DNA of 64,000 bases, taken from Clavibacter michiganensis subsp. insidiosus. GTDB taxonomy: Bacteria > Actinomycetota > Actinomycetes > Actinomycetales > Microbacteriaceae. Below the pieces are notes generated by a model. That model was not told the DNA's origin. It saw only the letters and a program-made list of their open reading frames with translations, and ran no database searches. The stretch is from the NCBI RefSeq assembly GCF_002240565.1, contig NZ_MZMO01000001.1, positions 2,356,001 through 2,420,000 of the forward strand. The letters are read 5' to 3'. Shown piece by piece: positions 7,566 to 15,828 of the stretch (the first letter of the stretch is position 1; each line of letters starts with the position of its first letter). Both the position numbers and the translations under genes were made by a program.

Positions 7566-8543
7566 ATGCTCGTCGTCACCTGGCCGCAGCTGCTGGGCCT
7601 GGAGCAGACGTACCTCGTCGCCCACGCCGTCGCCATCCGCGGGGGCCTCGTCGCCGCGGCGGCCGCCGTGCTCGTGCTGGCCCTCGTCCTCTGCCTCGTG
7701 ATCCGCCCCGGCCGCCGCCTGCTCGGCAGCATCGCCGTGCTGCTCGTGGTCTTCATCGGCGCCAACTCGGCCGTGCTCGCCACGCGCGGTCTCGGCGACA
7801 CCGCGTTCCAGGAGCCGCAGGACGACGACGTCACCGTGCTGTCGTGGAACACGCTCGGCGGGGCGACGGGGGCTCGCGCGGTCGCGGACCTCGCCATCGA
7901 GTCCGGGGCCGACGTCATCACGCTCCCCGAGACGCGCGAGGAGACCGGCGCGGAGATCGCCGTCCTGATGCGCGACGCGGGCCGGCCGATGTGGGTCCGC
8001 ACCGCCGCGTTCGACGACGTGGCCGCCGCCCGCTCCACCACCATCCTCATCAGCGCGGCCTACGGCGACTACCGGATGGACGAGTCGCGCGGCACCACGA
8101 GCGTGCTGCCCACGGTCATCATGGAGCCGGTCGACGGGAACGGCCCCGTCATCATGGCCGTGCATCCCGTCTCCCCCATCCCCGAGCAGATGGACAACTG
8201 GCGCGCCGACCTCGCGTGGCTCGGGAAGCGCTGCGACGAGGGCAACGTGATCATCGCGGGCGACTTCAACGCGACGCTCGACCACATGAGCCGCTACGGC
8301 GGCACGCCCACCGAGCGCGACCAGGTCACCGACCTCGGGCAGTGCGTCGACGCGGCGCGCGCCTCGGGGAACGGCGCGGTCGGCACCTGGCCCACGGGCC
8401 TCCCCGCGCTGCTCGGCACCCCGATCGACCACATCATGGCGACGCCCGGCTGGGCGGTCACGGGCTTCCGCGTCGTCGAGGACCGCGACGGCGCCGGGAG
8501 CGACCACCGGCCGGTGATCGCGCAGCTGACCCCGCTCCGCTGA
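7566..8543 (+). CDS. membrane-anchored endonuclease/exonuclease/phosphatase family protein (start uncertain)
   Basis: A 325-residue protein with N-terminal hydrophobic helices (about residues 24-45 and 52-72) followed by an EEP-fold hydrolase domain. EEP motifs are visible: SWNTLG (about 93-98), ITLPETRE, AGDFNAT (about 237) and GSDHRP near the C-terminus. The domain probably faces the outside and cleaves a phosphoester; the substrate is unknown. The start is odd. The same frame upstream (from 7521) still encodes a membrane-helix-like stretch (RVVGAAVILITAAG) but has no ATG, GTG or TTG before a TAG at 7503. An ATG at 7519, behind a TAGTGT hexamer, is in another frame, so a one-base indel near 7522 is possible. 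Confidence 0.8.
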   Translation: MLVVTWPQLLGLEQTYLVAHAVAIRGGLVAAAAAVLVLALVLCLVIRPGRRLLGSIAVLLVVFIGANSAVLATRGLGDTAFQEPQDDDVTVLSWNTLGGATGARAVADLAIESGADVITLPETREETGAEIAVLMRDAGRPMWVRTAAFDDVAAARSTTILISAAYGDYRMDESRGTTSVLPTVIMEPVDGNGPVIMAVHPVSPIPEQMDNWRADLAWLGKRCDEGNVIIAGDFNATLDHMSRYGGTPTERDQVTDLGQCVDAARASGNGAVGTWPTGLPALLGTPIDHIMATPGWAVTGFRVVEDRDGAGSDHRPVIAQLTPLR

Positions 8544-8572
8544 CCCCGCCCCGCCGCCGCGCCCGGCGGTGG

Positions 8573-8578
8573 GATGAT
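8573..8578 (+). promoter_or_regulatory. -10 hexamer GATGAT, leaderless aminopeptidase P gene
   Basis: GATGAT ends six bases before the ATG at 8585. It is a weaker match to TANNNT than the other examples. Confidence 0.35.
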
Positions 8579-8584
8579 CGACGG

Positions 8585-10219
8585 ATGGCCGAGAACACCG
8601 ACACCGCGTCCGAGACCGCCCCCGCCGACATCGCCGCCGACCCGGCCGCGCCGCTGGCCACGACCGAGACCGCGGCTCCCGCCGTGACCGCGCCCGCCGT
8701 GACCGCGCCCGGAACCGGCGACGCCCCCGTCCCCCGCGCCACCTCCAACCGCAGCACCACGCCCGCGAGCACCGCGTTCAGCGACTTCGTGTCCACGAAC
8801 TGGGCCGACCGCGAGGAGGTCGACCCGCCGGCCCGCGCGCAGGCGCCCTTCGCCGCCGACCGCCGCCGCCGCCTCTCCGCCCTGCACGTCGGCACGCGCC
8901 TCGTGATCCCCGCGGGCCGCCTCAAGCAGCGCAGCAACGACACGGACTTCCCGTTCCGCGCCCACTCGGCCTTCGCGCACCTCACCGGCTGGGGCGCCGA
9001 CAGCGAGCCCGGCGCCGTGCTGGTGCTCGAGCCCGTGGCCGGGGAATCCGCCGCGGACGGCTCCGCGCACGCGGCCACCCTCTACTTCCGCGAGCGCGCC
9101 GGCCGCGACAGCGACGAGTTCTACGCCAACGCCGAGATCGGCGAGTTCTGGATCGGCCCGTGCCCCTCGCTCCGCCAGGTCGCCGCCGACCTCGGTATCG
9201 CCACCGCGCCGCTCGCCGACGTCGACGCCGCCATCGCCGCGGGAGGCCCCGTGCGCGTGATCCGCGAGGCCGACCCCGCCCTCGCCGCCCGCGTCGACGA
9301 GGCCCGCGCCGCCGCGACCGCCGACGACGATGCGAGCGACCAGGACCCCGCCGACGGCGACGCCCTCCTCGCCCGCGACGCCTCCGAGCTGCGCCTCGTC
9401 AAGGACGACTACGAGATCGCCCAGATGCGCGAGGCCGTCGACACCACCGGCCGCGGCTTCTCCGACGTCATCGCCGACATGCCCGCCGTGGTCGCGCACG
9501 CACGCGGCGAGCGCGTCGTCGAGGGCGTCTTCAACGCGCGCGCCCGGGCCGACGGCAACGCGGTCGGCTACGACACCATCGCGGCATCCGGCCCGCACGC
9601 CTGCATCCTGCACTGGACCCGGAACGACGGCCGCGTGGTGCCCGGCGACCTGATCCTCATCGACGCCGGCGTCGAGCTCGACAGCCTGTACACGGCCGAC
9701 ATCACCCGCACGCTCCCCGTCTCGGGCACCTTCACCGACGTGCAGCGCGAGGTCTACGAGGCCGTGCGCGAGGCGGCCGACGCCGCCCTCGCGATCGTGC
9801 GCCCCGGGATCCGCTTCCGCGAGGTGCACGCCGCCGCGATGCAGGTCATCGCGCGCAAGGTCGCCGACTGGGGCATGCTCCCGGTCACCGCCGAGGAGGC
9901 GCTCGAGGCCGACAACCAGCACCACCGCCGCTACATGGTCCACGGCACCAGCCACCACCTCGGCCTCGACGTGCACGACTGCGCGCAGGCGCGCCGCGAC
10001 ATGTACATCGACGGGATCGTCGAGGCCGGCATGGTCTTCACGATCGAGCCGGGCCTGTACTTCCAGCCCGACGACCTCACGGCGCCGGAGCGCTTCCGCG
10101 GCATCGGCGTCCGCATCGAGGACGACATCCTCGTGACGCGGGACGGCGCCGAGAACCTGTCCGCGGGGATCCCCCGCACGGCCGACGAGGTCGAGGCGTG
10201 GATGGCCGGGCGGGCCTAG
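8585..10219 (+). CDS. pepP: Xaa-Pro aminopeptidase (aminopeptidase P family)
   Basis: A 544-residue M24 metallopeptidase that removes N-terminal residues before proline. The first ~70 residues are a low-complexity Ala/Pro/Thr linker, followed by the creatinase-like N domain (from about 90) and the pita-bread catalytic domain (from about 270). Metal ligands fit LIDAGVE (Asp), YTADITR (Asp), HGTSHHLGLDVHD (His), IEPGLY (Glu) and RIEDD (Glu). The start follows a GATGAT hexamer. The linker makes it longer than the usual ~440-residue enzyme. It is convergent with the stress-protein gene downstream, with only 28 bp between. Confidence 0.93.
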   Translation: MAENTDTASETAPADIAADPAAPLATTETAAPAVTAPAVTAPGTGDAPVPRATSNRSTTPASTAFSDFVSTNWADREEVDPPARAQAPFAADRRRRLSALHVGTRLVIPAGRLKQRSNDTDFPFRAHSAFAHLTGWGADSEPGAVLVLEPVAGESAADGSAHAATLYFRERAGRDSDEFYANAEIGEFWIGPCPSLRQVAADLGIATAPLADVDAAIAAGGPVRVIREADPALAARVDEARAAATADDDASDQDPADGDALLARDASELRLVKDDYEIAQMREAVDTTGRGFSDVIADMPAVVAHARGERVVEGVFNARARADGNAVGYDTIAASGPHACILHWTRNDGRVVPGDLILIDAGVELDSLYTADITRTLPVSGTFTDVQREVYEAVREAADAALAIVRPGIRFREVHAAAMQVIARKVADWGMLPVTAEEALEADNQHHRRYMVHGTSHHLGLDVHDCAQARRDMYIDGIVEAGMVFTIEPGLYFQPDDLTAPERFRGIGVRIEDDILVTRDGAENLSAGIPRTADEVEAWMAGRA

Positions 10220-10247
10220 CCGCCGACGCGGGCGGGGCGGGCGGGGC

Positions 10248-10910
10248 TCAGGCTCCGGTCGCGCCCTGCTCGCCCACGGGCCGGTCGGTCGACGTCGGGG
10301 GCGCGGTGGGCTCGGGGGCGTCGGACGCACCGGGCTCGGGCACGCGCTCGCCGTACGGGCCGACGGGCCGCGAGACGGGCGGCGGCGGCGTGGTGATCAC
10401 GGGCTCGCCGGAGACCGACGTGCCGACCCCGCCGATGCCGAGCACGTTCCGCGCCCGGTGCATCGAGTCCGGCTCGACGACCACGGAGTAGCTCGTGGCC
10501 GTGACCTGCATCACCGAGGTGAAGTCCCGACGGCGGCGCGTGATGCTGTAGCTGACGATCCCGTAGATGGCGCCGAAGCCGACCCCGATGATCACCGCGC
10601 CGACGACGAACGAGAAGTTCGGCGCGGTCGAGAAGAGGAAGGTCACGAGCCCGAGGAAGAGGCCGAGCCACGCGCCGCTCGCCGCCCCCGCGACCGCGGC
10701 CCGGGCGGAGGTGAGCTTGCCCGTGACCCGCTCGACGCTCGTCAGCTCGTTGCCCACGATGCTCACCTGCGTGACCGGGAAGTCCGCCTCGGCGAGCGTG
10801 ACGACGGCCTTCTGCGCCTCGTCGTACGTCTCGTAGGTGGCGACGGGCTCCCCCTTCGGCAGCTTCGGCATGCGGGCACGGGAGGAGCGTCCGAGGAGGG
10901 GGTTGGTCAC
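10248..10910 (-). CDS. general stress protein 17M-like membrane protein
   Basis: A 220-residue protein with an N-terminal GSP17M-like domain (about 20-70, including YETYDEAQKAVVTLAEADFP), two transmembrane helices (about 72-95 and 100-122, Gly-rich) and a Pro-rich cytosolic C-terminus. The family is linked to general stress in Firmicutes and Actinobacteria but has no proven biochemical role. The GTG at 10910 is 58 bp from the divergent MgtE-like gene, so the two may share a control region. The Gly-rich helices recall glycine-zipper membrane proteins. Confidence 0.8.
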   Translation of the reverse strand: MTNPLLGRSSRARMPKLPKGEPVATYETYDEAQKAVVTLAEADFPVTQVSIVGNELTSVERVTGKLTSARAAVAGAASGAWLGLFLGLVTFLFSTAPNFSFVVGAVIIGVGFGAIYGIVSYSITRRRRDFTSVMQVTATSYSVVVEPDSMHRARNVLGIGGVGTSVSGEPVITTPPPPVSRPVGPYGERVPEPGASDAPEPTAPPTSTDRPVGEQGATGA

Positions 10911-10956
10911 GTCGTCAGTCTTCCACGGGGTGCCGGGCGGGCGCTGGGCGAGCGAC

Positions 10957-10962
10957 TAGATT
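10957..10962 (+). promoter_or_regulatory. -10 hexamer TAGATT, leaderless MgtE-like gene
   Basis: TAGATT ends six bases before the GTG at 10969. No -35 box is recognisable. Confidence 0.5.
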
Positions 10963-10968
10963 GACTCT

Positions 10969-12315
10969 GTGAGCGCCTCCCGAGTCTTCGTCGCCCGGCT
11001 CGCCGGGTGCAGCGTGTTCGACCCCGCAGGAGACCGCGTCGGGCGCGTCCGCGACGTGCTCGTCGTCTACCGCAAGGACGATCCGCCGCGCGTCGTGGGC
11101 CTCATCGTCGAGATCCCCGGCAAGCGCCGCGTGTTCCTCTCCATCGGACGCGTCACCAGCATCGGCTCGGGGCAGATCATCACCACCGGCCTCATCAACC
11201 TGCGCCGCTTCGAGCAGCGCGGCGGCGAGGTGCGGGTCATCGCCGAGATCCTCGGGCGTCGCGTGAGCATGCGCGACGGATCCGGCACCGCCGTCATCGA
11301 GGACGTCGCCATCGAGGAGTCCGGCCAGGCCGAGTGGGAGGTGTCGCAGCTCTTCTGCCGCCGCCCGCGCACGAGCCCCTCCCCCTTCGCCAAGGGCGCG
11401 ACCATCTTCGCCACGTGGGAGGAGGTCGCCGAGCTGCAGGACGACGGCGTCGCCCAGTCCGCCTCGCAGTTCCTCGCCGCCTACTCCGACCTGCTGCCCG
11501 CCGACCTCGCCAACACCCTGCTCGACCTGCCCCAGGCGCGTCGCCTCGAGGTCGCCGAGGAGCTGCCGGACGCGCGCCTGGCCGACGTGCTCGAGGAGAT
11601 GCCCGAGGCCGAGCAGGTCGAGATCATGGCCACGCTCGACGACGACCGCGCGGCCGACGTGCTCGACCAGATGCAGCCCGACGACGCGGCCGACCTCATC
11701 GCGCAGCTGTCGGACGAGCGCGGCGAGACCCTCCTCGAGCTGATGCAGCCGGAGGAGGCGGACGACGTCCGCATGCTCCTCAGCTACGCGCCCGACACCG
11801 CGGGCGGCCTCATGACCACGGATCCCGTCATCGTCTCGGGGGACGCGACCGTCGCCGAGGGCCTCGCGCTCATCCGGCGTCACGAGCTCGCTCCGACGCT
11901 GGGTGCCGCCGTGTGCGTCACGCTGCCGCCGTACGAGCCGCCCACGGGCCGCTTCCTCGGCATGGTGCACTTCCAGCGGATGCTGCGCTACCCGCCGCAC
12001 GAGCGCCTCGGCACCCTGCTCGACCAGGGCCTGGAACCGGTGCGCGCGGACACGAGCGCGGCCGAGGTGTCGCGCATCATGGCGAGCTACAACCTCGTCT
12101 CCGTGCCCGTGGTGGACGAGAACCACCGCCTGGTCGGCGTCGTCACCATCGACGACGTGCTCGACCACCTCCTGCCGGACGACTGGCGCAGCGCCGACGC
12201 GGAACGCGAGACCCGCAAGCGGGCCACCGCCCGCTTCCACGGCACGGCAACGGCCGCCATCCCCACCGCAGGACCCGTACGAGGACGGAGGATCCCCCGT
12301 GGCACGGCAGAGTAA
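10969..12315 (+). CDS. soluble PRC-barrel/MgtE N-domain/CBS protein
   Basis: A 448-residue protein joining a PRC-barrel-like N-terminus (repeated beta strands, about 1-110), an MgtE intracellular N domain (about 170-270, acidic repeats such as LADVLEEMPEAE and AADLIAQLSDE) and a CBS pair (about 280-405). The channel-forming membrane domain of true MgtE is missing, so it cannot transport magnesium itself. It may sense Mg2+ or nucleotides for a partner. The downstream DUF1003 membrane protein overlaps it by 17 bp and is the natural candidate. This gene pair recurs in actinobacteria (Rv1232c/Rv1231c, from memory). The mRNA appears leaderless. Confidence 0.87.
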   Translation: MSASRVFVARLAGCSVFDPAGDRVGRVRDVLVVYRKDDPPRVVGLIVEIPGKRRVFLSIGRVTSIGSGQIITTGLINLRRFEQRGGEVRVIAEILGRRVSMRDGSGTAVIEDVAIEESGQAEWEVSQLFCRRPRTSPSPFAKGATIFATWEEVAELQDDGVAQSASQFLAAYSDLLPADLANTLLDLPQARRLEVAEELPDARLADVLEEMPEAEQVEIMATLDDDRAADVLDQMQPDDAADLIAQLSDERGETLLELMQPEEADDVRMLLSYAPDTAGGLMTTDPVIVSGDATVAEGLALIRRHELAPTLGAAVCVTLPPYEPPTGRFLGMVHFQRMLRYPPHERLGTLLDQGLEPVRADTSAAEVSRIMASYNLVSVPVVDENHRLVGVVTIDDVLDHLLPDDWRSADAERETRKRATARFHGTATAAIPTAGPVRGRRIPRGTAE

Positions 12316-12850
12316 CCGCGACGTCCGGCTGGACGCGCCCAAGGGCCTCCGCACGACCGTCCTCCCGCTGCGCAACCGCGCGAGCCGCGACCGGTTCGGC
12401 CGCTTCACCGAGTCCATCGCCCGCGGCATGGGCACGCCGTGGTTCCTCGTGGGCCTCACGCTCTTCTGCGTCGCGTGGATCGGCTACAACACGTACGGGC
12501 CGGAGTCCGCGCGCTTCGACTCCGCGGCGCTCGGCTTCACCGCGCTCACGCTGATCCTGTCGCTGCAGGCCTCCTACGCCGCCCCGCTCATCCTGCTCGC
12601 GCAGAACCGGCAGGACGACCGCGACCGCGTGCAGATCGAGCAGGACCGCCAGCGCGCCGAGCGCAACGTGGCCGACGTCGAGTACCTCGCCCGCGAGGTC
12701 GTGTCGCTCCGGCTGCAGATGAAGGACGTCGCCTCGAAGGACTTCATCCGCGCGGAGCTCCGCCAGCTCCTCGAGGAGCTCGACCGCCGCGACGACCCCG
12801 AGGCGGACGACGCCGAGGGCGAGGGCCGCCGCAGGACGCATGCCCGCTGA
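12299..12850 (+). CDS. DUF1003 membrane protein
   Basis: A 183-residue protein of the DUF1003 family with two transmembrane helices (about 43-63 and 78-104) and a C-terminal coiled coil with many charged residues (about 108-165). The GTG at 12299 follows GGAGGATCCCCC and lies inside the end of the MgtE-like gene, so translation is probably coupled. The next gene, mrp, overlaps by 11 bp. Function is unknown; a partnership with the soluble MgtE/CBS protein is inferred from position and the lack of a channel domain there. Confidence 0.85.
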   Translation: MARQSNRDVRLDAPKGLRTTVLPLRNRASRDRFGRFTESIARGMGTPWFLVGLTLFCVAWIGYNTYGPESARFDSAALGFTALTLILSLQASYAAPLILLAQNRQDDRDRVQIEQDRQRAERNVADVEYLAREVVSLRLQMKDVASKDFIRAELRQLLEELDRRDDPEADDAEGEGRRRTHAR

Positions 12851-14015
12851 GGCCGCGGGCCCGGGGCCATTGACCGCGGATGACGTGCGGCGGGCGCTCG
12901 CCCGCGTGGTGGATCCCGAGATCCGCCGTCCCATCACCGAGCTCGACATGGTCTCGGACGTGCGGATCGCGGACGGCGGCGTGGCGCACGTGGACATCGC
13001 CCTGACGATCGTCGGCTGCCCGGCCGCGACCTCCATCGAGCGCGACGTGCGGGAGACCGTCGAGGCCGTCCCCGGCGTCGCGCGGCTCGTCCTTACGGTC
13101 GGGGTGATGAGCCCGGAGCGGCGCCGCGCGCTCACCGAGCGCCTCCGGGGTCCGGCCGCCCAGCGCGGCATCCCCTTCGGCCCGGACAGCCTCACGCGCG
13201 TCTACGCGGTGACGAGCGGCAAGGGCGGCGTCGGCAAGTCCACGCTCACGGCCAACCTCGCGGTCGCGCTCGCGTCGAAGGGCCTCGCGGTGGGCCTCGT
13301 CGACGCGGACGTGCACGGGTTCTCGATCCCGGGGATCCTCGGCCTGGTGGGCGCCGACGGGCGCACGGCCCAGCCCACCCGGGTGGGCGACATGATCCTG
13401 CCGCCCGTCGCGCACGGCGTGAAGGTCATCTCCATCGGCATGTTCCTCGATCCCGACGCGACCGGCGGCACGGCCGTCTCGTGGCGCGGGCCCATGCTCC
13501 ACCGCACGATCCAGCAGTTCCTCACCGACGTCTTCTTCGGCGACCTCGACATGCTGCTGCTCGACCTGCCGCCCGGCACGGGCGACGTCGCGATCACGGT
13601 GGGCCAGCTGCTGCCCCACGCCGAGGTGCTCGTCGTCACGACGCCGCAGCCGGCCGCCGCCGACGTGGCCGAGCGCAGCGGCCTGGTCGCGCGGCAGACG
13701 GGCCAGCGCGTGGCCGGCGTCGTCGAGAACATGGCCGGGTTCGCCCAGCCCGATGGATCCGTGCTCGAGCTCTTCGGCGCGGGCGGGGGCGCCGAGGTCG
13801 CGCGTCGGCTGTCCGCGGGGCAGGACGAGGAGGTGCCGCTCCTCGCGAGCGTGCCGCTGAGCATGTCGCTCCGCGAGGGCGGCGATGCGGGGGCACCGCT
13901 CGTGCTGGCCGCGCCCGGGGATCCCGCCGCGGTGCAGATCCTGCGCGTCGCGGACCACCTGGCCTCGCGCGGTCGAGGTCTCGCCGGCCGGCGCCTGGGC
14001 CTCTCCGTCTCCTAG
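12840..14015 (+). CDS. mrp: Mrp/NBP35-type iron-sulfur cluster carrier ATPase
   Basis: A 391-residue P-loop ATPase that carries and transfers Fe-S clusters. Residues ~10-100 form a MIP18/DUF59 domain. The deviant Walker A SGKGGVGKST sits near residue 127, followed by DADVHGFSIPGILG and a switch region DLPPGTGD (about 243). The cytosolic location is clear, as no signal or membrane segments exist. A C-terminal CXXC, which binds the cluster in many Mrp proteins, is not visible here, as in other actinobacterial members. The ATG overlaps the DUF1003 stop by 11 bp, making it the last gene of a three-gene operon that ends at a strong hairpin. Confidence 0.92.
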   Translation: MPAEAAGPGPLTADDVRRALARVVDPEIRRPITELDMVSDVRIADGGVAHVDIALTIVGCPAATSIERDVRETVEAVPGVARLVLTVGVMSPERRRALTERLRGPAAQRGIPFGPDSLTRVYAVTSGKGGVGKSTLTANLAVALASKGLAVGLVDADVHGFSIPGILGLVGADGRTAQPTRVGDMILPPVAHGVKVISIGMFLDPDATGGTAVSWRGPMLHRTIQQFLTDVFFGDLDMLLLDLPPGTGDVAITVGQLLPHAEVLVVTTPQPAAADVAERSGLVARQTGQRVAGVVENMAGFAQPDGSVLELFGAGGGAEVARRLSAGQDEEVPLLASVPLSMSLREGGDAGAPLVLAAPGDPAAVQILRVADHLASRGRGLAGRRLGLSVS

Positions 14016-14052
14016 GCGCGGCGCCCGCGTCGCGCCCGTCGACGACCCCGTG

Positions 14053-14100
14053 ACGCACGAGGAGGACGGCAGCCCGCGGGTTGCCGTCCTCCTCGTGCGT
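14053..14100. terminator. hairpin terminator after mrp
   Basis: A perfect 19-bp inverted repeat (ACGCACGAGGAGGACGGCA and complement) with a 10-nt loop lies 37 bases after mrp. It also faces the end of the small peptide gene on the other strand. Confidence 0.88.
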
Positions 14101-14114
14101 GGTGCGCGTGCTGC

Positions 14115-14237
14115 CTAGACGTGACTGCGGTGCGTGCGCGTGGGCATCGCGCGGTATCCGTCGCGCGCGGTGACGGCGACGGTGCCGGCGATGGCGGAGA
14201 CGGAGAGGGCGGCGATGGCGATGAGGAAGACGGTCAT
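14115..14237 (-). CDS. 40-aa single-pass membrane peptide
   Basis: A 40-residue peptide: a hydrophobic helix (about residues 2-22, MTVFLIAIAALSVSAIAG) followed by a basic tail with Arg and His. The ATG at 14237 has a good ribosome binding site (GCAGGAG, nine bases upstream) and the frame ends in front of the mrp terminator. It is divergent from the LysR gene, 115 bp apart. Function unknown. The ribosome binding site, the coherent helix and the clean boundaries support it as real; it could still be chance. Confidence 0.5.
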   Translation of the reverse strand: MTVFLIAIAALSVSAIAGTVAVTARDGYRAMPTRTHRSHV

Positions 14238-14340
14238 GGTGGTGCTCCTGCGGGAAGGCGGATGGCGGCGCATTCCGCCGCACCTCCATGTGACCACCGC
14301 AGAACGTTCAGGACAAGCTCGTAGTCCTTACCCCACTGTG

Positions 14341-14346
14341 TAGCCT
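14341..14346 (+). promoter_or_regulatory. -10 hexamer TAGCCT, leaderless lysR-type gene
   Basis: TAGCCT ends six bases before the ATG at 14353. No -35 box is recognisable. Confidence 0.5.
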
Positions 14347-14352
14347 GACTGC

Positions 14353-15270
14353 ATGGACATCCGCCGCCTCGAGCTCCTCCGCGAGCTCGCCGACCGCGGC
14401 AGCGTGGGCGCCGTCGCCCGCGCCGCCGGCCGCACGCCGTCGGCCGTCTCGCAGCAGCTCAAGGTGCTCGAGCGCGAGGCCGGCGTGCCGCTCACCGAGC
14501 GCTCCGGGCGCGGGATCGTGCTGACCGACGCCGGCCGCGCTCTCGCCCGGACGGCGACCGACATCGCCGTGGCCGTCGCCCGCGCCGAGGCGCTGTGGGA
14601 GGACTTCCGCCACCAGCCGTCCGGCGAGGTCACGCTCGCCACGTTCCCCACCGCGGCGCAGATGCTGCTGCCCGGCCTGCTCGACCGCGTCGCCGGGATC
14701 CCCGACCTCACGCTGCGCGCCAGCGACCGGGATCCGACCTCCGCCGCGTTCGCGGACCTGACCGCCGACTTCGACGTCGTCATCGCCCACTCGCTCGCGG
14801 GCGCGGGCACCTGGCGCGGGCTCGGCCTCGTGATCGTGCCGCTCATGGTGGAGCCGCTCGACGTTGCCGTGCCCGCTGGCCACCGCCTCGCCGGCCGGGC
14901 CTCGGTGAGCCCCGCGGACCTCAGCGGCGAGCCGTGGATCGGCGTCCCGCAGGGCCTCCCCTTCGACCGGATCCTCCTCGACATCGAGCAGGCCGTGGGC
15001 GCGCCGGCGCGCGTGGTCCAGCGCTTCAGCGACACGCGCATCACGGAGTCGCTCGTCGGGTCCGGGCACGGGATCGCGCTGCTGCCCCGCTACACCGCGG
15101 GCGAGCACGACGGCGTCGTGGTCAAGCGGCTGTCGGGCGTCACGTCGAAGCGGCACCTGCACGTGCTGCTCCGGCCGGACCGCGCGGAGCGGCCATCGGT
15201 GCGGGCGGTCGTGGACGCGCTCCGCGAGGAGGCGAAGGCGGTGGACGCACGCTTCAGCGGGACCGGGTGA
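14353..15270 (+). CDS. LysR-family transcriptional regulator
   Basis: A 305-residue regulator with an N-terminal winged helix-turn-helix (about 1-60, RRLELLRELADRGSVGAVAR then SAVSQQLKVLE) and a periplasmic-binding-like effector domain (about 90-290). The regulated genes are not evident. The divergent neighbour is the 40-aa membrane peptide gene, and LysR proteins often control the divergent neighbour (family knowledge), so a link is possible. The downstream tatB gene is convergent. The ligand cannot be guessed. Confidence 0.9.
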   Translation: MDIRRLELLRELADRGSVGAVARAAGRTPSAVSQQLKVLEREAGVPLTERSGRGIVLTDAGRALARTATDIAVAVARAEALWEDFRHQPSGEVTLATFPTAAQMLLPGLLDRVAGIPDLTLRASDRDPTSAAFADLTADFDVVIAHSLAGAGTWRGLGLVIVPLMVEPLDVAVPAGHRLAGRASVSPADLSGEPWIGVPQGLPFDRILLDIEQAVGAPARVVQRFSDTRITESLVGSGHGIALLPRYTAGEHDGVVVKRLSGVTSKRHLHVLLRPDRAERPSVRAVVDALREEAKAVDARFSGTG

Positions 15271-15303
15271 CGGGCTGGCGGGGTCGCGGTGAGGCGACGC
15301 GCC

Positions 15304-15678
15304 TCAGGTGGCCTCGGCGTCGAACGGCGCGGGCTGCGCGGACGCGGCGGCCGCCTCGCGCTCCAGCCGCTGCCGGCGGGCGATGGTGGTCTCGACGGGC
15401 ACGCGCGGCTTGGTGACGACGGGCTCGTCCTCGAAGAGCGCCTCCTTGATGATGCGGCGCGGGTCGTACTGGCGCGGGTCGAGCTTCTTCCAGTCGACCT
15501 CGTCGAACTCCGGTCCCAGCTCGTCGCGCATGCGCTCCCGGGCGCCGGTCGCCATGCGGCGCGCGGCCTTCACCAGGTCGGCGAGCTTCTGGGTGTAGAC
15601 CGGCAGCCGCTCGGGGCCGAGCAGGAACACGGCGATGATGCCGATGAGCATCAGCTTCTCGAACGTCAGGCCGAACAT
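15304..15678 (-). CDS. tatB: twin-arginine translocase subunit TatB
   Basis: A 124-residue TatB/TatA-like protein. The N-terminus (MFGLTFEKLMLIGIIAVFLLGP) is the short membrane helix with the conserved Gly-Pro hinge, followed by an amphipathic helix (about 22-50) and a charged, flexible tail. It forms part of the receptor complex for folded Tat substrates. ATG 15678 is preferred to GTG 15684 because TAGCCT ends six bases before it. tatA and tatC are not in this window. In Mycobacterium tatB lies after sigE-rseA-htrA; none of these is present between tatB and the methyltransferase gene here. Confidence 0.88.
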   Translation of the reverse strand: MFGLTFEKLMLIGIIAVFLLGPERLPVYTQKLADLVKAARRMATGARERMRDELGPEFDEVDWKKLDPRQYDPRRIIKEALFEDEPVVTKPRVPVETTIARRQRLEREAAAASAQPAPFDAEAT

Positions 15679-15684
15679 GATCAC

Positions 15685-15690
15685 AGGCTA
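15685..15690 (-). promoter_or_regulatory. -10 hexamer TAGCCT, leaderless tatB
   Basis: TAGCCT ends six bases before ATG 15678. It places the transcript start at that ATG and argues against GTG 15684. Confidence 0.5.
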
Positions 15691-15828
15691 GCCGGTCGAG
15701 GTGCGATCTCCGCCCGACCGGAGGGTCCGGTCAGCGGAGAGGCCGCATCGGATCCGCACCGGACACCGCCCGGTCGGACGGGTGCCCCCGGGCCGATACC
15801 CTGGGGACCCGGAAGAGGGAGGTGCCGC

